Positions 53,592-61,591 of a stretch of DNA of 64,000 nt are shown here, one piece after another (the first letter of the stretch is position 1; every line of letters starts with the position of its first letter). Location of the stretch: positions 62,001 to 126,000 of the forward strand of contig QKMY01000045.1 of assembly GCA_003242895.1 (NCBI GenBank). The letters are read 5' to 3'. The position numbers and the translations under genes were made by a program. The notes under the pieces are model-generated. The model saw only the letters and a program-made list of their open reading frames with translations, did no database searches and was not told where the DNA came from. This stretch comes from Candidatus Margulisiibacteriota bacterium. Its GTDB lineage: Bacteria; Margulisbacteria; Riflemargulisbacteria; GWF2-39-127.

Positions 53592-54206
53592 ATGAAAAGT
53601 TTATTAACTAAAGAAGAATTAATATCTTTTGAAGAAGATATTGCAAATTGTTTTAATAAAGCCATGATTAAAGCGCCCATCCATCTTTATAGCGGCAATG
53701 AAGATAATATTTTAGCTGTTTTTGAAAACATCGATGAAAATGATTGGGTGTTATGTTCCTGGCGAAGTCATTACCAATGTTTACTTAAGGGTGTCCCAAA
53801 GGAAAGATTAAAAAATGATATTCTGGCAGGAAGGTCCATCTCTCTTTGCTATAAAGAATATAAAATCATCTCCTCTGGGATTGTTACCGGAGTAATTCCA
53901 ATAGCAGTTGGCATTGCACTGGATATTCAAAGACGAAAGGCAAAAAATAAAGTATTTTGCTTTATGGGCGATATGACTTCGGAATCTGGCATGGCTCACG
54001 AGTGTATAAAATATTGTATTAATAAAAAACTGCCAATCCATTTTATTATTGAAGATAATGAAAAATCTGTTTGTACATTAACAAGAGAAACCTGGGGTCT
54101 TGAAACATTAACTTTTGAAGGTTCTTTGAGTGAATATATAACTTATTATAAATATATTTCCAGTAAATATCCACACGCCGGAAGTGGTGTGAGAATCCAA
54201 TTCTAG
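53592..54206 (+). CDS. Short pyruvate dehydrogenase E1 alpha-like thiamine diphosphate enzyme subunit
   Basis: 204 residues, against about 330-360 for E1 alpha. The TPP core is present: WRSHYQCLLKGVPKERLKNDIL, GVIPIAVGIALDIQRRKAKNKVFCFMGDMTSESGMAHE and LPIHFIIEDN (GDG replaced by GDM; Mg ligands Asp and Asn kept). The usual N-terminal and C-terminal extensions that contact lipoyl domains or form the tetramer are shortened. ATG 53592 has AAGGA seven bases upstream. With the next gene it forms a minimal alpha/beta pair. There is no E2 or lipoyl protein near, so an acyl transfer to lipoate is unlikely; transfer of a two-carbon unit to a keto-sugar is proposed. Confidence 0.82.
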   Translation: MKSLLTKEELISFEEDIANCFNKAMIKAPIHLYSGNEDNILAVFENIDENDWVLCSWRSHYQCLLKGVPKERLKNDILAGRSISLCYKEYKIISSGIVTGVIPIAVGIALDIQRRKAKNKVFCFMGDMTSESGMAHECIKYCINKKLPIHFIIEDNEKSVCTLTRETWGLETLTFEGSLSEYITYYKYISSKYPHAGSGVRIQF

Positions 54207-54216
54207 GAGTGTCATT

Positions 54217-54753
54217 ATGAAATATTTTGATGAATTGAAAAGAACGATGGAATGGCTTTCGTATAAACCAGAAACATTATTTCTAGGACAAGCCGTGGAA
54301 TATCCTGGGACTGGGATGACAAACACATTAGCAGGTGTATCAAAAAATAAATTACTTGAAATGCCTGTAGCCGAAGAAATGCAAATGGGAATTTCTATTG
54401 GATTAGCAGTTAATGGCTCTATTCCTATAAGTATTTATCCCAGATGGAATTTTTTGCTACTAGCTACAAATCAGTTGGTAAATCATCTGGATAAAATATC
54501 ACAATATTCTAATGGAGAATTTAATCCAAAAGTAATAATAAGAACCAGTATAGGTTCTGAAAGACCGATTAATCCCCAGATCCAACATACTGGAGATTAT
54601 TCTGACGCGTTTAAATTGATGCTAACAACTGTTGAAGTAGTAGTACTGGACGAACCGCAACAGATTTTTCCTGCGTACGAAAAAGCGTATTCACGAAAAG
54701 ATGGGGTCTCAACAATACTCGTAGAATATGGGGATTATTATAATGAAAAATAG
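54217..54753 (+). CDS. Short pyruvate dehydrogenase E1 beta-like (transketolase pyrimidine-binding) subunit
   Basis: 178 residues, only the pyrimidine-binding domain of E1 beta; the C-terminal transketolase_C domain is absent. MPVAEEMQMGISIGLAVNGSIPI contains the conserved Glu for thiamine activation; FLGQAVEYPGTG and RTSIGSERPINPQIQHTGDY correspond to the family's phrases for the channel region. Overlaps the next gene by 11 bases. Absence of the C-terminal domain, which often binds the organic anion and supports dimerisation, makes it an unusually compact member. Confidence 0.8.
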   Translation: MKYFDELKRTMEWLSYKPETLFLGQAVEYPGTGMTNTLAGVSKNKLLEMPVAEEMQMGISIGLAVNGSIPISIYPRWNFLLLATNQLVNHLDKISQYSNGEFNPKVIIRTSIGSERPINPQIQHTGDYSDAFKLMLTTVEVVVLDEPQQIFPAYEKAYSRKDGVSTILVEYGDYYNEK

Positions 54754-55774
54754 AGTCGAGGCATTAAGCGACTTATTAACTTTCGATGCAATGAAAGTCG
54801 CATCGTGTTTTGATTTCCAAGAGTTAACTAATAAACACATAATAATAACCGGGGCGAGCGGTTTAGTTGGTATAAATTTTTTAGCCTCATTGTTGCAGAT
54901 TGCGAAGAAAGTTAATGGAATGAAAATTTTCCCGATTATTCATTCTGACCCATCGGAATTTCTGTTACCATTGCTTAATTCTAAAACAGTACAGGTTTTC
55001 AAAGGGAATCTAACCGATAGTGAGTTCATAAAGACACTACCTGATGCAGATATAATCATTCATGCTGCCGGATCAGGTGAACCAAGTAAATTTATGACAG
55101 ACACATTAGCCTCACTCAAAATAAACACATTAACCACATTTATGTTATTTGAAAAATTAAACTCTAACGGAAAATTCCTTTTTATCAGCAGTAGCGATAT
55201 ATATAACGGACTGGAATCAGCAAAATATTCAGAAAATCAAATAGGAACTACGAATACGGATCATCCACGCGCTTGCTATATCGAAGGGAAACGGACCGGA
55301 GAAACTATCTGCACTCTTTATAGGCAACAGGGGGTAAATGCATCTTCCGTCAGACTTTCATTAACTTATGGCCCTGGGACCAGGCCAAATGACAAAAGAG
55401 TACTTCCTTCATTTATTCAAAAAGCAATAAAGGGCAAAATTGAATTGCTGGACGAGGGAGAAGCAACAAGAACATTTTGCTACATCTCGGATGCGATTGA
55501 AATGATGTGGCACATTATCCTACACGGCACACATAGTTGCTATAATGTAGGTGGGGTTTCTGCAATCAAAATCAATGAACTGGCTTATTTAATCGGTCAA
55601 TTATTAAATGTTCCGGTCGTAATCCCTAATGTAAAAAAAAGTATCGCAGGAGCGCCAAGCAGTGTATTCCTTAATTTAGATAGAATAATGTCTGAATACA
55701 AAAAAGAAAGCTATATTGAGCTGCAAGAAGGTCTTGAAAAGACAATTGTTTGGCATAAGAATCTTATCGAATAA
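54743..55774 (+). CDS. NAD-dependent epimerase/dehydratase (extended SDR)
   Basis: About 343 residues. Rossmann motif IIITGASGLVGINFL, Ser in FISSSDIYN, and Y-x-x-x-K in YIEGKRTGETIC; RLSLTYGPGTRPND, RTFCYISDAIEMM and NVGGVSAI are sugar-nucleotide epimerase phrases. Likely converts a GDP-, CDP- or UDP-sugar (4,6-dehydration, epimerisation or 4-reduction). The start ATG 54743 lies within the 3' end of the E1-beta-like gene. Which of the three reactions applies cannot be decided by eye. Confidence 0.87.
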   Translation: MKNRVEALSDLLTFDAMKVASCFDFQELTNKHIIITGASGLVGINFLASLLQIAKKVNGMKIFPIIHSDPSEFLLPLLNSKTVQVFKGNLTDSEFIKTLPDADIIIHAAGSGEPSKFMTDTLASLKINTLTTFMLFEKLNSNGKFLFISSSDIYNGLESAKYSENQIGTTNTDHPRACYIEGKRTGETICTLYRQQGVNASSVRLSLTYGPGTRPNDKRVLPSFIQKAIKGKIELLDEGEATRTFCYISDAIEMMWHIILHGTHSCYNVGGVSAIKINELAYLIGQLLNVPVVIPNVKKSIAGAPSSVFLNLDRIMSEYKKESYIELQEGLEKTIVWHKNLIE

Positions 55775-55805
55775 AGTTAAAGACCCCCAAACAAGAGGTA
55801 CTTAT

Positions 55806-56972
55806 ATGTGGAAATTACAGGAAAACATTCTCGAACAAAGCGATAAAGATAAGCTGTCTGAATTCATTAATTCAACAGATCGATTTACACAATTTGAAAA
55901 AGTAAAACAATTTGAAAAAGCATGGTCAAAATGGCAAGGCTGTAAATATTCTGTTTTTGTTAATTCAGGCAGCTCAGCTGATCTAGTTATGCTTGATAGC
56001 ATCAAAGAATATTACAACATCCCTGATAATAGTGAAGTTATAGTGCCTGCGGTAACCTGGGCTACCAATATTACATCAGTAATCCAAGCTAAATTAACCC
56101 CCGTATTTGTTGATATTAACTTAAACGATCTTTCTTTTAATTACGATGCCATTGAAAAAGCCATTACCTCGAAAACAAAAATCATCCTGGTCACACATCT
56201 TATTGGTCTTCCTGCTAATATTACAAAGATCAAGTCTGTTGCAGAAAAATTCAACTTAATAGTTCTTGAAGATTGTTGCGAGTCACATGGGGCATTATAT
56301 GATGAGATAAAAGTAGGCAATCATGGTCTCGCAAGTACCTTTAGCTTTTATTGGGGGCATCACATGACTACTATTGAGGGCGGTATGTTATGCACTGATA
56401 TAGAAGAGTTGAACGATCTGTTCATCTTAAAAAGATCACATGGACTCGCAAGAGAACTGGACCCCTCAAAACATGATGTTTATAAAAAGAAATATCCTGA
56501 TATTGATTTTAATTTTTTATTTCTTACCCATGGATACAATTTTAGAAATACGGAATTACATGCTACGATAGGGATTGCGCAGTTAAAACATATCGATCGT
56601 TATATTGCCATTAGAAATACAAATTACGAAAAATTCATTAAATTAATTTCATTCTTTGAAGATAAACTCTACAGCTGTAATCCTAAAGGGTTATCATCAT
56701 TCTGTTTGCCATTCATTTTTAAGGACAAAAAAGATAAAAATATTTTGCAGGCTAAGTTTCACGATAATCTAATTGAAACCCGTCCAATTATAAGCGGCAA
56801 TCTTTTGCGGCAACCCTGCTTTAAAAATTATGGCAATTATGCTGATTTTCCTAATGCGGAAATACTGCATCAAAATGGATTTTATATTGGCAATAATCAG
56901 TTTGTGAACGAAGAACGGCTCAACAAACTAAAAGGTATTCTCGAGGAGGTGTTTTCCTATGTATATTCCTGA
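55806..56972 (+). CDS. ColD/RfbH-like NDP-4-keto-6-deoxysugar 3-dehydratase (DegT family)
   Basis: 388 residues. DegT-family fold with NSGSSADLVMLDSI, AVTWATNITSVIQA, LEDCCESHGALYDE and the key segment STFSFYWGHHMTTIEGGM: the position of the PLP lysine is His (compare FYPNKHITTGEGG in the aminotransferase at 50787-51914). This substitution is the hallmark of C3-deoxygenating enzymes such as ColD and E1/RfbH, which use PLP or PMP for dehydration. RfbH-type enzymes also bind a 2Fe-2S cluster and are longer; length here fits ColD. ATG 55806 with AGAGG upstream; the reading frame extends upstream to 55716 without support. Acts next to the TPP pair. Confidence 0.88.
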   Translation: MWKLQENILEQSDKDKLSEFINSTDRFTQFEKVKQFEKAWSKWQGCKYSVFVNSGSSADLVMLDSIKEYYNIPDNSEVIVPAVTWATNITSVIQAKLTPVFVDINLNDLSFNYDAIEKAITSKTKIILVTHLIGLPANITKIKSVAEKFNLIVLEDCCESHGALYDEIKVGNHGLASTFSFYWGHHMTTIEGGMLCTDIEELNDLFILKRSHGLARELDPSKHDVYKKKYPDIDFNFLFLTHGYNFRNTELHATIGIAQLKHIDRYIAIRNTNYEKFIKLISFFEDKLYSCNPKGLSSFCLPFIFKDKKDKNILQAKFHDNLIETRPIISGNLLRQPCFKNYGNYADFPNAEILHQNGFYIGNNQFVNEERLNKLKGILEEVFSYVYS

Positions 56973-57432
56973 ACAAGAGTACCAACTCATACTCAATAAT
57001 ATGCCGATTCTCTGTGTAGACTTATTAATCGTACATGAAGGTAAATGTCTATTGCTTAAAAGAGATAATGAACCTGCGAAAGGCGAATTTTGGTTTGCAG
57101 GCGGCAGAGTTAGAAAACTTGAAACGATAGAGCAAGCAGCAATTAGAATCGCAAAAGAGGAAACAAATCTTGACTGCACATTTAAAAAAATAATATCTGT
57201 AGAAGAAACCATTTTTACCAAAAATGAAAACATGCGAACAGATGTGCATACGGTAAATATCTGCTGTGAAATATCTCCTGTTAATATTAGTTCTTTTAAA
57301 TATGATAAATATCACAATGGTTATCAGTGGGTTAGTGAACAAAACTCTGCATATCATCCGGCTGTGAATCATCCGCTTTTGCTACTCGGGGTTGATAATA
57401 TTGAAAGGTTAAATCCGTATATACAGCCATGA
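56959..57432 (+). CDS. Nudix hydrolase, GDP-mannose mannosyl hydrolase-like
   Basis: 157 residues. The Nudix box reads GRVRKLETIEQAAIRIAKEE; the Glu in the REUxEE stretch is replaced (RIAKEE), as in the GDP-mannose mannosyl hydrolases (Gmm) which cleave GDP-sugars. The N-terminal phrase MPILCVDLLIVHEGKCLLLKRDNEPAKGEFWFAGG matches Gmm. Gmm genes lie in GDP-fucose/colitose-type clusters, supporting a GDP-sugar pathway here. Overlaps the ColD-like gene by 14 bases and the next gene by four. Confidence 0.85.
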   Translation: MYIPEQEYQLILNNMPILCVDLLIVHEGKCLLLKRDNEPAKGEFWFAGGRVRKLETIEQAAIRIAKEETNLDCTFKKIISVEETIFTKNENMRTDVHTVNICCEISPVNISSFKYDKYHNGYQWVSEQNSAYHPAVNHPLLLLGVDNIERLNPYIQP

Positions 57433-58613
57433 TCAATCAAACTATTCTATATTTGCCGCAAACAGATTGCTGCAACCCGATAATTAAACCACATGCAAAA
57501 AACCTTGGTGTAAATGTGAGCTGGAATCCTGATTTTCAACTCGGGAACCCATTATCCAAAATTTTTAATCAGGTAATTCGATTTGAGATCGGAGAATCGT
57601 ATTCCGAGTATGGAGTAATTCAAACGAATAAAAGGATTGTGGAATTAGTAAAAGAACATTCACCTAAATATGTGATTTGGCCTACCATGTCTTATGAAAT
57701 ACTTGAAGAAATATTTCAGGAAATCCGTAGCTTAGGAAGTTATGTTACCGGGTGGTTCTTTGATGATGAATGTCGGTTTGATAACTATTCCCGATGGTGG
57801 ATTCCATATATGGATTATATCTTTACAGCAGATAAGGCCTCACTTCCCAGCTATCAACAGCTAGGGGCAAAAGCATTTCATCTTCTAGTTACCGGCGAAC
57901 CTGATAACTTTACACCTTATCCATCGAATATATCTTATGATGTTAGTTTTGTAGGCTCCAAGCTTGTGGCAGATCGCGAAGATCTGGTAAAAAGTTTTTC
58001 CAGGGACGGAGTTGCTATCTCGACGTTTGGCAAGGGTTGGGCCAATGGATTTGTTTCGCATGATGAAATGGTACAAATATTTAGCAGTAGTAAAATAAAT
58101 ATATGTTTTACAAAAGCTTATGGTACTGGTGTTCGCAACCAGTTAAAAGGTAAAATATTTGACATCACGATGTGTGGAGGTTTTTTGCTTTGCGAATACG
58201 CAGCAGGAATTGAAGATTTTTTCGAACTTGGAAAAGAAATAGTATGTTTTCATAATTATGAAGATGCACTTGAAAAAATTGACTATTATCTTATAAACGA
58301 GGAAGAACGACAAATAATTGCACGAGCCGGTAAATTACGAGCGACCAACGATTTATCACAGAGCAAACTACTTGAAAATATTTTTAGCGTAATAGAAGCA
58401 GAAACTACAGACAGCAAAATACGCCCAAGCATAACACCTCCTGATCTACAACAAATGTCGAAATATATTCTAAAACTACATGCCCAATATCACGTGCGTT
58501 GGGCAAATGTTTTAAGAGAAACAGGATTTGATAACAAATACTGGCAGGATGAGTATGATCTGGCGTGCAAATATGATTGTGATTATGCTAAATTGCATTA
58601 CGATCAACTCTAA
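57429..58613 (+). CDS. CgeB-like glycosyltransferase
   Basis: 394 residues of the Glyco_trans_1_2/CgeB-like type: WFFDDECRFDNYSRWWIPYMD, SFVGSKLVADREDLVKSF, IFSSSKINICFTKAY and GKIFDITMCGGFLLCEYAAGIEDFF. CgeB-related proteins decorate spore surfaces or glycoproteins. ATGA overlap with the Nudix gene indicates coupled translation. It probably transfers the sugar made by the upstream genes; the acceptor is unknown. Confidence 0.8.
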   Translation: MINQTILYLPQTDCCNPIIKPHAKNLGVNVSWNPDFQLGNPLSKIFNQVIRFEIGESYSEYGVIQTNKRIVELVKEHSPKYVIWPTMSYEILEEIFQEIRSLGSYVTGWFFDDECRFDNYSRWWIPYMDYIFTADKASLPSYQQLGAKAFHLLVTGEPDNFTPYPSNISYDVSFVGSKLVADREDLVKSFSRDGVAISTFGKGWANGFVSHDEMVQIFSSSKINICFTKAYGTGVRNQLKGKIFDITMCGGFLLCEYAAGIEDFFELGKEIVCFHNYEDALEKIDYYLINEEERQIIARAGKLRATNDLSQSKLLENIFSVIEAETTDSKIRPSITPPDLQQMSKYILKLHAQYHVRWANVLRETGFDNKYWQDEYDLACKYDCDYAKLHYDQL

Positions 58614-58688
58614 TTAATTAGAAGGGCATATTCTATAATTAGAATCAGATCAAAAAAATACTAAACAATAGAACAGAGTATCTCAAAT

Positions 58689-58742
58689 ATGATAACTAAA
58701 CTAAAACAACACTTAAAATTACTGACGAAAGTGATGAATTAA
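58689..58742 (+). CDS. Possible 17-residue leader peptide
   Basis: Opening with ATG 58689 and ending TAA 58740-58742, whose last base is the first base of the next ATG (TAATG). The peptide is basic and amphipathic (MITKLKQHLKLLTKVMN). It could be a coupling leader or the remnant of a gene's N-terminus. There is no good ribosome binding site, so it may be fortuitous. Confidence 0.2.
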   Translation: MITKLKQHLKLLTKVMN

Positions 58743-59878
58743 TGCCAGATCAAAAGAATAATGAGTTACTATATATTTTGAATCGATATGTAAACTACGG
58801 TGTACCTACAGCTTTAAATTTTAAATATAATGATTTTTCCGAAAAAACCATTTCTTTTGTTAATTCATTAAAAACTACAGAGCCTTTCTCTTTCCGCTAC
58901 GCACCTTCTGTTGGTAAACCAACTATTTACGGTTCAGTATATGCATGTATGCTTTATGGTCTTTTTAATAAACTAGAGAAATTCTCTGTTACTGAAAAAA
59001 TAAAATGGGCGGAATATTTTAATAGTTTTCAAAATACCGAAGGCCTATTTATAGATCCTTGCCTGGAAAATGATAACTATTATAATATCGAATGGTGGGG
59101 AGCAAATCATCTTTCCTTACATTTGATAATTTGCTATACCTATCTTGGAATAAACCCTAAACATGAATTTAACTATATAAAAAAATATTATAACCCATCC
59201 GGCCTAAAGGCATATTTAAACAATTTAAATTTTGACGATATTAAGACAACAGATGCAGATAACGCGATAATGAATCTTGGGAGTCTGCTGCAATATCAGC
59301 GTGATTTTTTTAAAGATGAACATGCCAGAAAAGTATTGGATATATTATTTAATGAATTGGAGAAGAGAATTAACCCCAAATGGGGGAGCTGGTGCTATGG
59401 CAGTGATGATGACATGGTCTATCTGTCACGTGCTCAACAATTTGCTTATCATCTATATCCGCTTTGGTTATATGACAAAAAACCAATACCATATATGGAA
59501 AAACTCATTGATTTAACACTTAAAACTCAAACTATATTAGGTGGGTTTGGGGCTCAATTAAACAGCAGTGCCTGTGAGGATATTGATGCTATTTATCTTC
59601 TAGTTAAATTTACTTCTCTAACTGATTACCGGAAAGAGGAAATAAATATAGCACTGAATAAAGCCTTTAGGTGGGTACTCACAAATCAAAATAATGATGA
59701 TGGTTTCGTATTTAAACGTAATGAACCATTTGTATATGGGCATACATTAACGAGTAGTAAAAAAAATGAAAGTGCATTATTCCCAACTTGGTTCAGAACA
59801 CTAAGTATTGCTTATTTAACTAACTATTTATTAGATACGAATTTTAAATTAATAAAATGTCCCGGGTTGATCAATTAA
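58742..59878 (+). CDS. Alpha/alpha-toroid (terpene cyclase/prenyltransferase-like) protein of unknown function
   Basis: 378 residues without signal peptide or membrane segments. The sequence shows repeated helix-pair phrases of the alpha/alpha toroid type (WAEYFNSFQNTEGLFIDP, LDILFNELEKRINPKWGSWCYG, LTLKTQTILGGFGAQ, AFRWVLTNQNNDDGFVFK), as in the squalene-hopene cyclase and protein prenyltransferase superfamily. No DDxxD or DxDD motif typical of terpene cyclases is visible; DSDxD-like GSDDDMVYL occurs once. Likely enzyme on a sugar or lipid-linked acceptor in this glycan island, but this is a guess. Confidence 0.7.
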   Translation: MPDQKNNELLYILNRYVNYGVPTALNFKYNDFSEKTISFVNSLKTTEPFSFRYAPSVGKPTIYGSVYACMLYGLFNKLEKFSVTEKIKWAEYFNSFQNTEGLFIDPCLENDNYYNIEWWGANHLSLHLIICYTYLGINPKHEFNYIKKYYNPSGLKAYLNNLNFDDIKTTDADNAIMNLGSLLQYQRDFFKDEHARKVLDILFNELEKRINPKWGSWCYGSDDDMVYLSRAQQFAYHLYPLWLYDKKPIPYMEKLIDLTLKTQTILGGFGAQLNSSACEDIDAIYLLVKFTSLTDYRKEEINIALNKAFRWVLTNQNNDDGFVFKRNEPFVYGHTLTSSKKNESALFPTWFRTLSIAYLTNYLLDTNFKLIKCPGLIN

Positions 59879-59900
59879 AAACCAAAAAGAGGCTGATATC

Positions 59901-60551
59901 ATGAAAGTCTATCATCATTACAATAATGACCATTTGCCAAATTCTGCAGAAATTATAGTTCCTTATATTATGGAGTTACTTTCACCAACAAGCGTAATAG
60001 ATATTGGCTGTGGGTTAGGTCAGTGGCTGTATGTTTTTAAACAAAATGGTGTTAATAAAATTCTTGGAGTAGATGGAAAGCACGTTCCAAAAGAAAAAAT
60101 AATGCTAAAAGCTGACGAATTCTTTGAGTTTGACTTAAATAATTGTGAGAATTTTTCCAGCCAAAACAAATTTAATTTAGCAATAAGTTTAGAAGTCGCA
60201 GAACATTTGATCGAGGATAAGGCCCATAGCTTTATTAATATGCTAACACAATTAAGTAATATTATTATTTTTTCTGCCGCAATTCCTGGGCAAATGGGAG
60301 AAAATCATTTTAATGAACAATTTCCCCAATATTGGATTAACCTTTTCGCAAATAAAGGATACTCAGTCCTTGATCCATTTAGAAAAAAATACTGGAATTC
60401 AAATGTTAATTGGTGGTATACGCAAAACATGTATCTATTTATCAAAAATGATATTTCAATTAATTTACAAAAATATATTTGGGATGAAAATGTTTATATA
60501 CATCCTAAATTATTTGAAATATATAAAAAGCAACAATCGCAAACGAAATAA
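59901..60551 (+). CDS. Class I SAM-dependent methyltransferase
   Basis: 216 residues. Motif I VIDIGCGLGQWLYVFKQNGVNKILGVDG and the acidic second strand; FNLAISLEVAEHLIEDKAHSFINML and IIIFSAAIPGQMGENHFNEQFPQYW complete a methyltransferase fold of the Methyltransf_23 type. The enzyme probably methylates a sugar. AAGAGG lies before ATG 59901. Followed by an FkbM methyltransferase. Confidence 0.83.
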   Translation: MKVYHHYNNDHLPNSAEIIVPYIMELLSPTSVIDIGCGLGQWLYVFKQNGVNKILGVDGKHVPKEKIMLKADEFFEFDLNNCENFSSQNKFNLAISLEVAEHLIEDKAHSFINMLTQLSNIIIFSAAIPGQMGENHFNEQFPQYWINLFANKGYSVLDPFRKKYWNSNVNWWYTQNMYLFIKNDISINLQKYIWDENVYIHPKLFEIYKKQQSQTK

Positions 60552-60600
60552 AAACTTTTTCACTATGGTTATAAAAAAACACCAAGGATATGTGTACAAT

Positions 60601-61428
60601 ATGATAAAAAAACTTATATTAAAACATTTACGAAAACATATTAATGCACTATACGAAGCTGAAAGCAAAAAATTCAAAACTCCATATATAAAAAGAAAAG
60701 TTATAGAAGGAATTAGTTTTGATTTTTATATCGGCGATCAGGATGGTAAAGATTGGTACGATACCTATTGTACAGACCCTTACTGGACTGAAATGCGTAT
60801 CATTAGGGACTATTTAATAGCTCCTGGGGATGTCGTACTTGAATGTGGCGGACATCAAGGTTGCACAGCGATTCTGCTATCAAATTGGGTAGGGCCTACC
60901 GGGAAAGTGATCACGTTTGAGCCAAATCCAAACAATGTTGAAATACTCAAAATAAACTTGGAAATCAATAATATAAAAAATGTAAGTATTGAACCCAAAG
61001 CGGTTGGAAATGAAAATGGTATTATTAAATTATCAACAGAAACATCGAATTCATTTATTAATACCGACTGTATTAAAAATTACATTCAAGTTCCAATAGT
61101 TGAATTGGATAATTACGCCCATTATAAACCCACTTTTATTAAACTAGATGTGGAAGGCGCAGACATTCAAGCCCTTCGTGGAGCAAAAAACATACTCAAA
61201 ACATTACCCAAAATAGCAATTGAAGTACATACAGATTCCTTATCAAGGTTCAATGATAAGTTAGAAGATTTCTTTTGTTTGATTGACTTCAGCAAGTATG
61301 ATGCATACGTCCAATGGAATTATGAAAAAGAGATTAAACCTTGGGATTTCTACAGTCCCGACAACCAGATTTTAGGATTAGAAAAATTTGTCCAGGGAAC
61401 ACATATTTTTTTAAAACCCAAAAAGTAA
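60601..61428 (+). CDS. FkbM-family methyltransferase
   Basis: About 275 residues. VVLECGGHQGCTAILLSNWVGPTGKVITFEPNPNNVEILK is the SAM-binding part and FIKLDVEGADIQALRGAKNILKTLP the FkbM signature. The open frame extends 5' to 60313 within the previous gene; I prefer ATG 60601 (MIKKLILKHLRKH), with AAGGA at a long 12-base spacing; ATG 60565 is the alternative. Last gene of the + strand glycan block; no terminator seen before the promoter at 61513. Confidence 0.82.
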   Translation: MIKKLILKHLRKHINALYEAESKKFKTPYIKRKVIEGISFDFYIGDQDGKDWYDTYCTDPYWTEMRIIRDYLIAPGDVVLECGGHQGCTAILLSNWVGPTGKVITFEPNPNNVEILKINLEINNIKNVSIEPKAVGNENGIIKLSTETSNSFINTDCIKNYIQVPIVELDNYAHYKPTFIKLDVEGADIQALRGAKNILKTLPKIAIEVHTDSLSRFNDKLEDFFCLIDFSKYDAYVQWNYEKEIKPWDFYSPDNQILGLEKFVQGTHIFLKPKK

Positions 61429-61512
61429 CTTCAAATTTTCATATATACATTATTTATCAGATAAATTTATCTGCATTTACAAAAAAATCTACTGAGCAAT
61501 AATAATTTCCCT

Positions 61513-61542
61513 TTGACAGTCATATTTTATTGTTATTATAAT
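61513..61542 (+). promoter_or_regulatory. Consensus sigma-70 promoter of the lipoprotein gene
   Basis: TTGACA (61513-61518), 18-base spacer, TATAAT (61537-61542); both hexamers are perfect consensus. It gives a leader of about 43 bases containing the AAAAGGAG ribosome binding site for ATG 61592. Strong expression is expected. Confidence 0.8.
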
Positions 61543-61591
61543 TAAATGATATTTTCATATAGAAGATATAACAACAATAAAAGGAGATATT

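Noticed and set aside
55716-55805. N-terminal extension of the ColD-like gene to 55716
   Set aside because: It overlaps the epimerase gene and lacks a ribosome binding site; ATG 55806 gives the normal family length.
60313-60600. N-terminal extension of the FkbM methyltransferase back to 60313
   Set aside because: It overlaps the upstream methyltransferase for 239 bases and has no family-like sequence; homology begins after about 60600.
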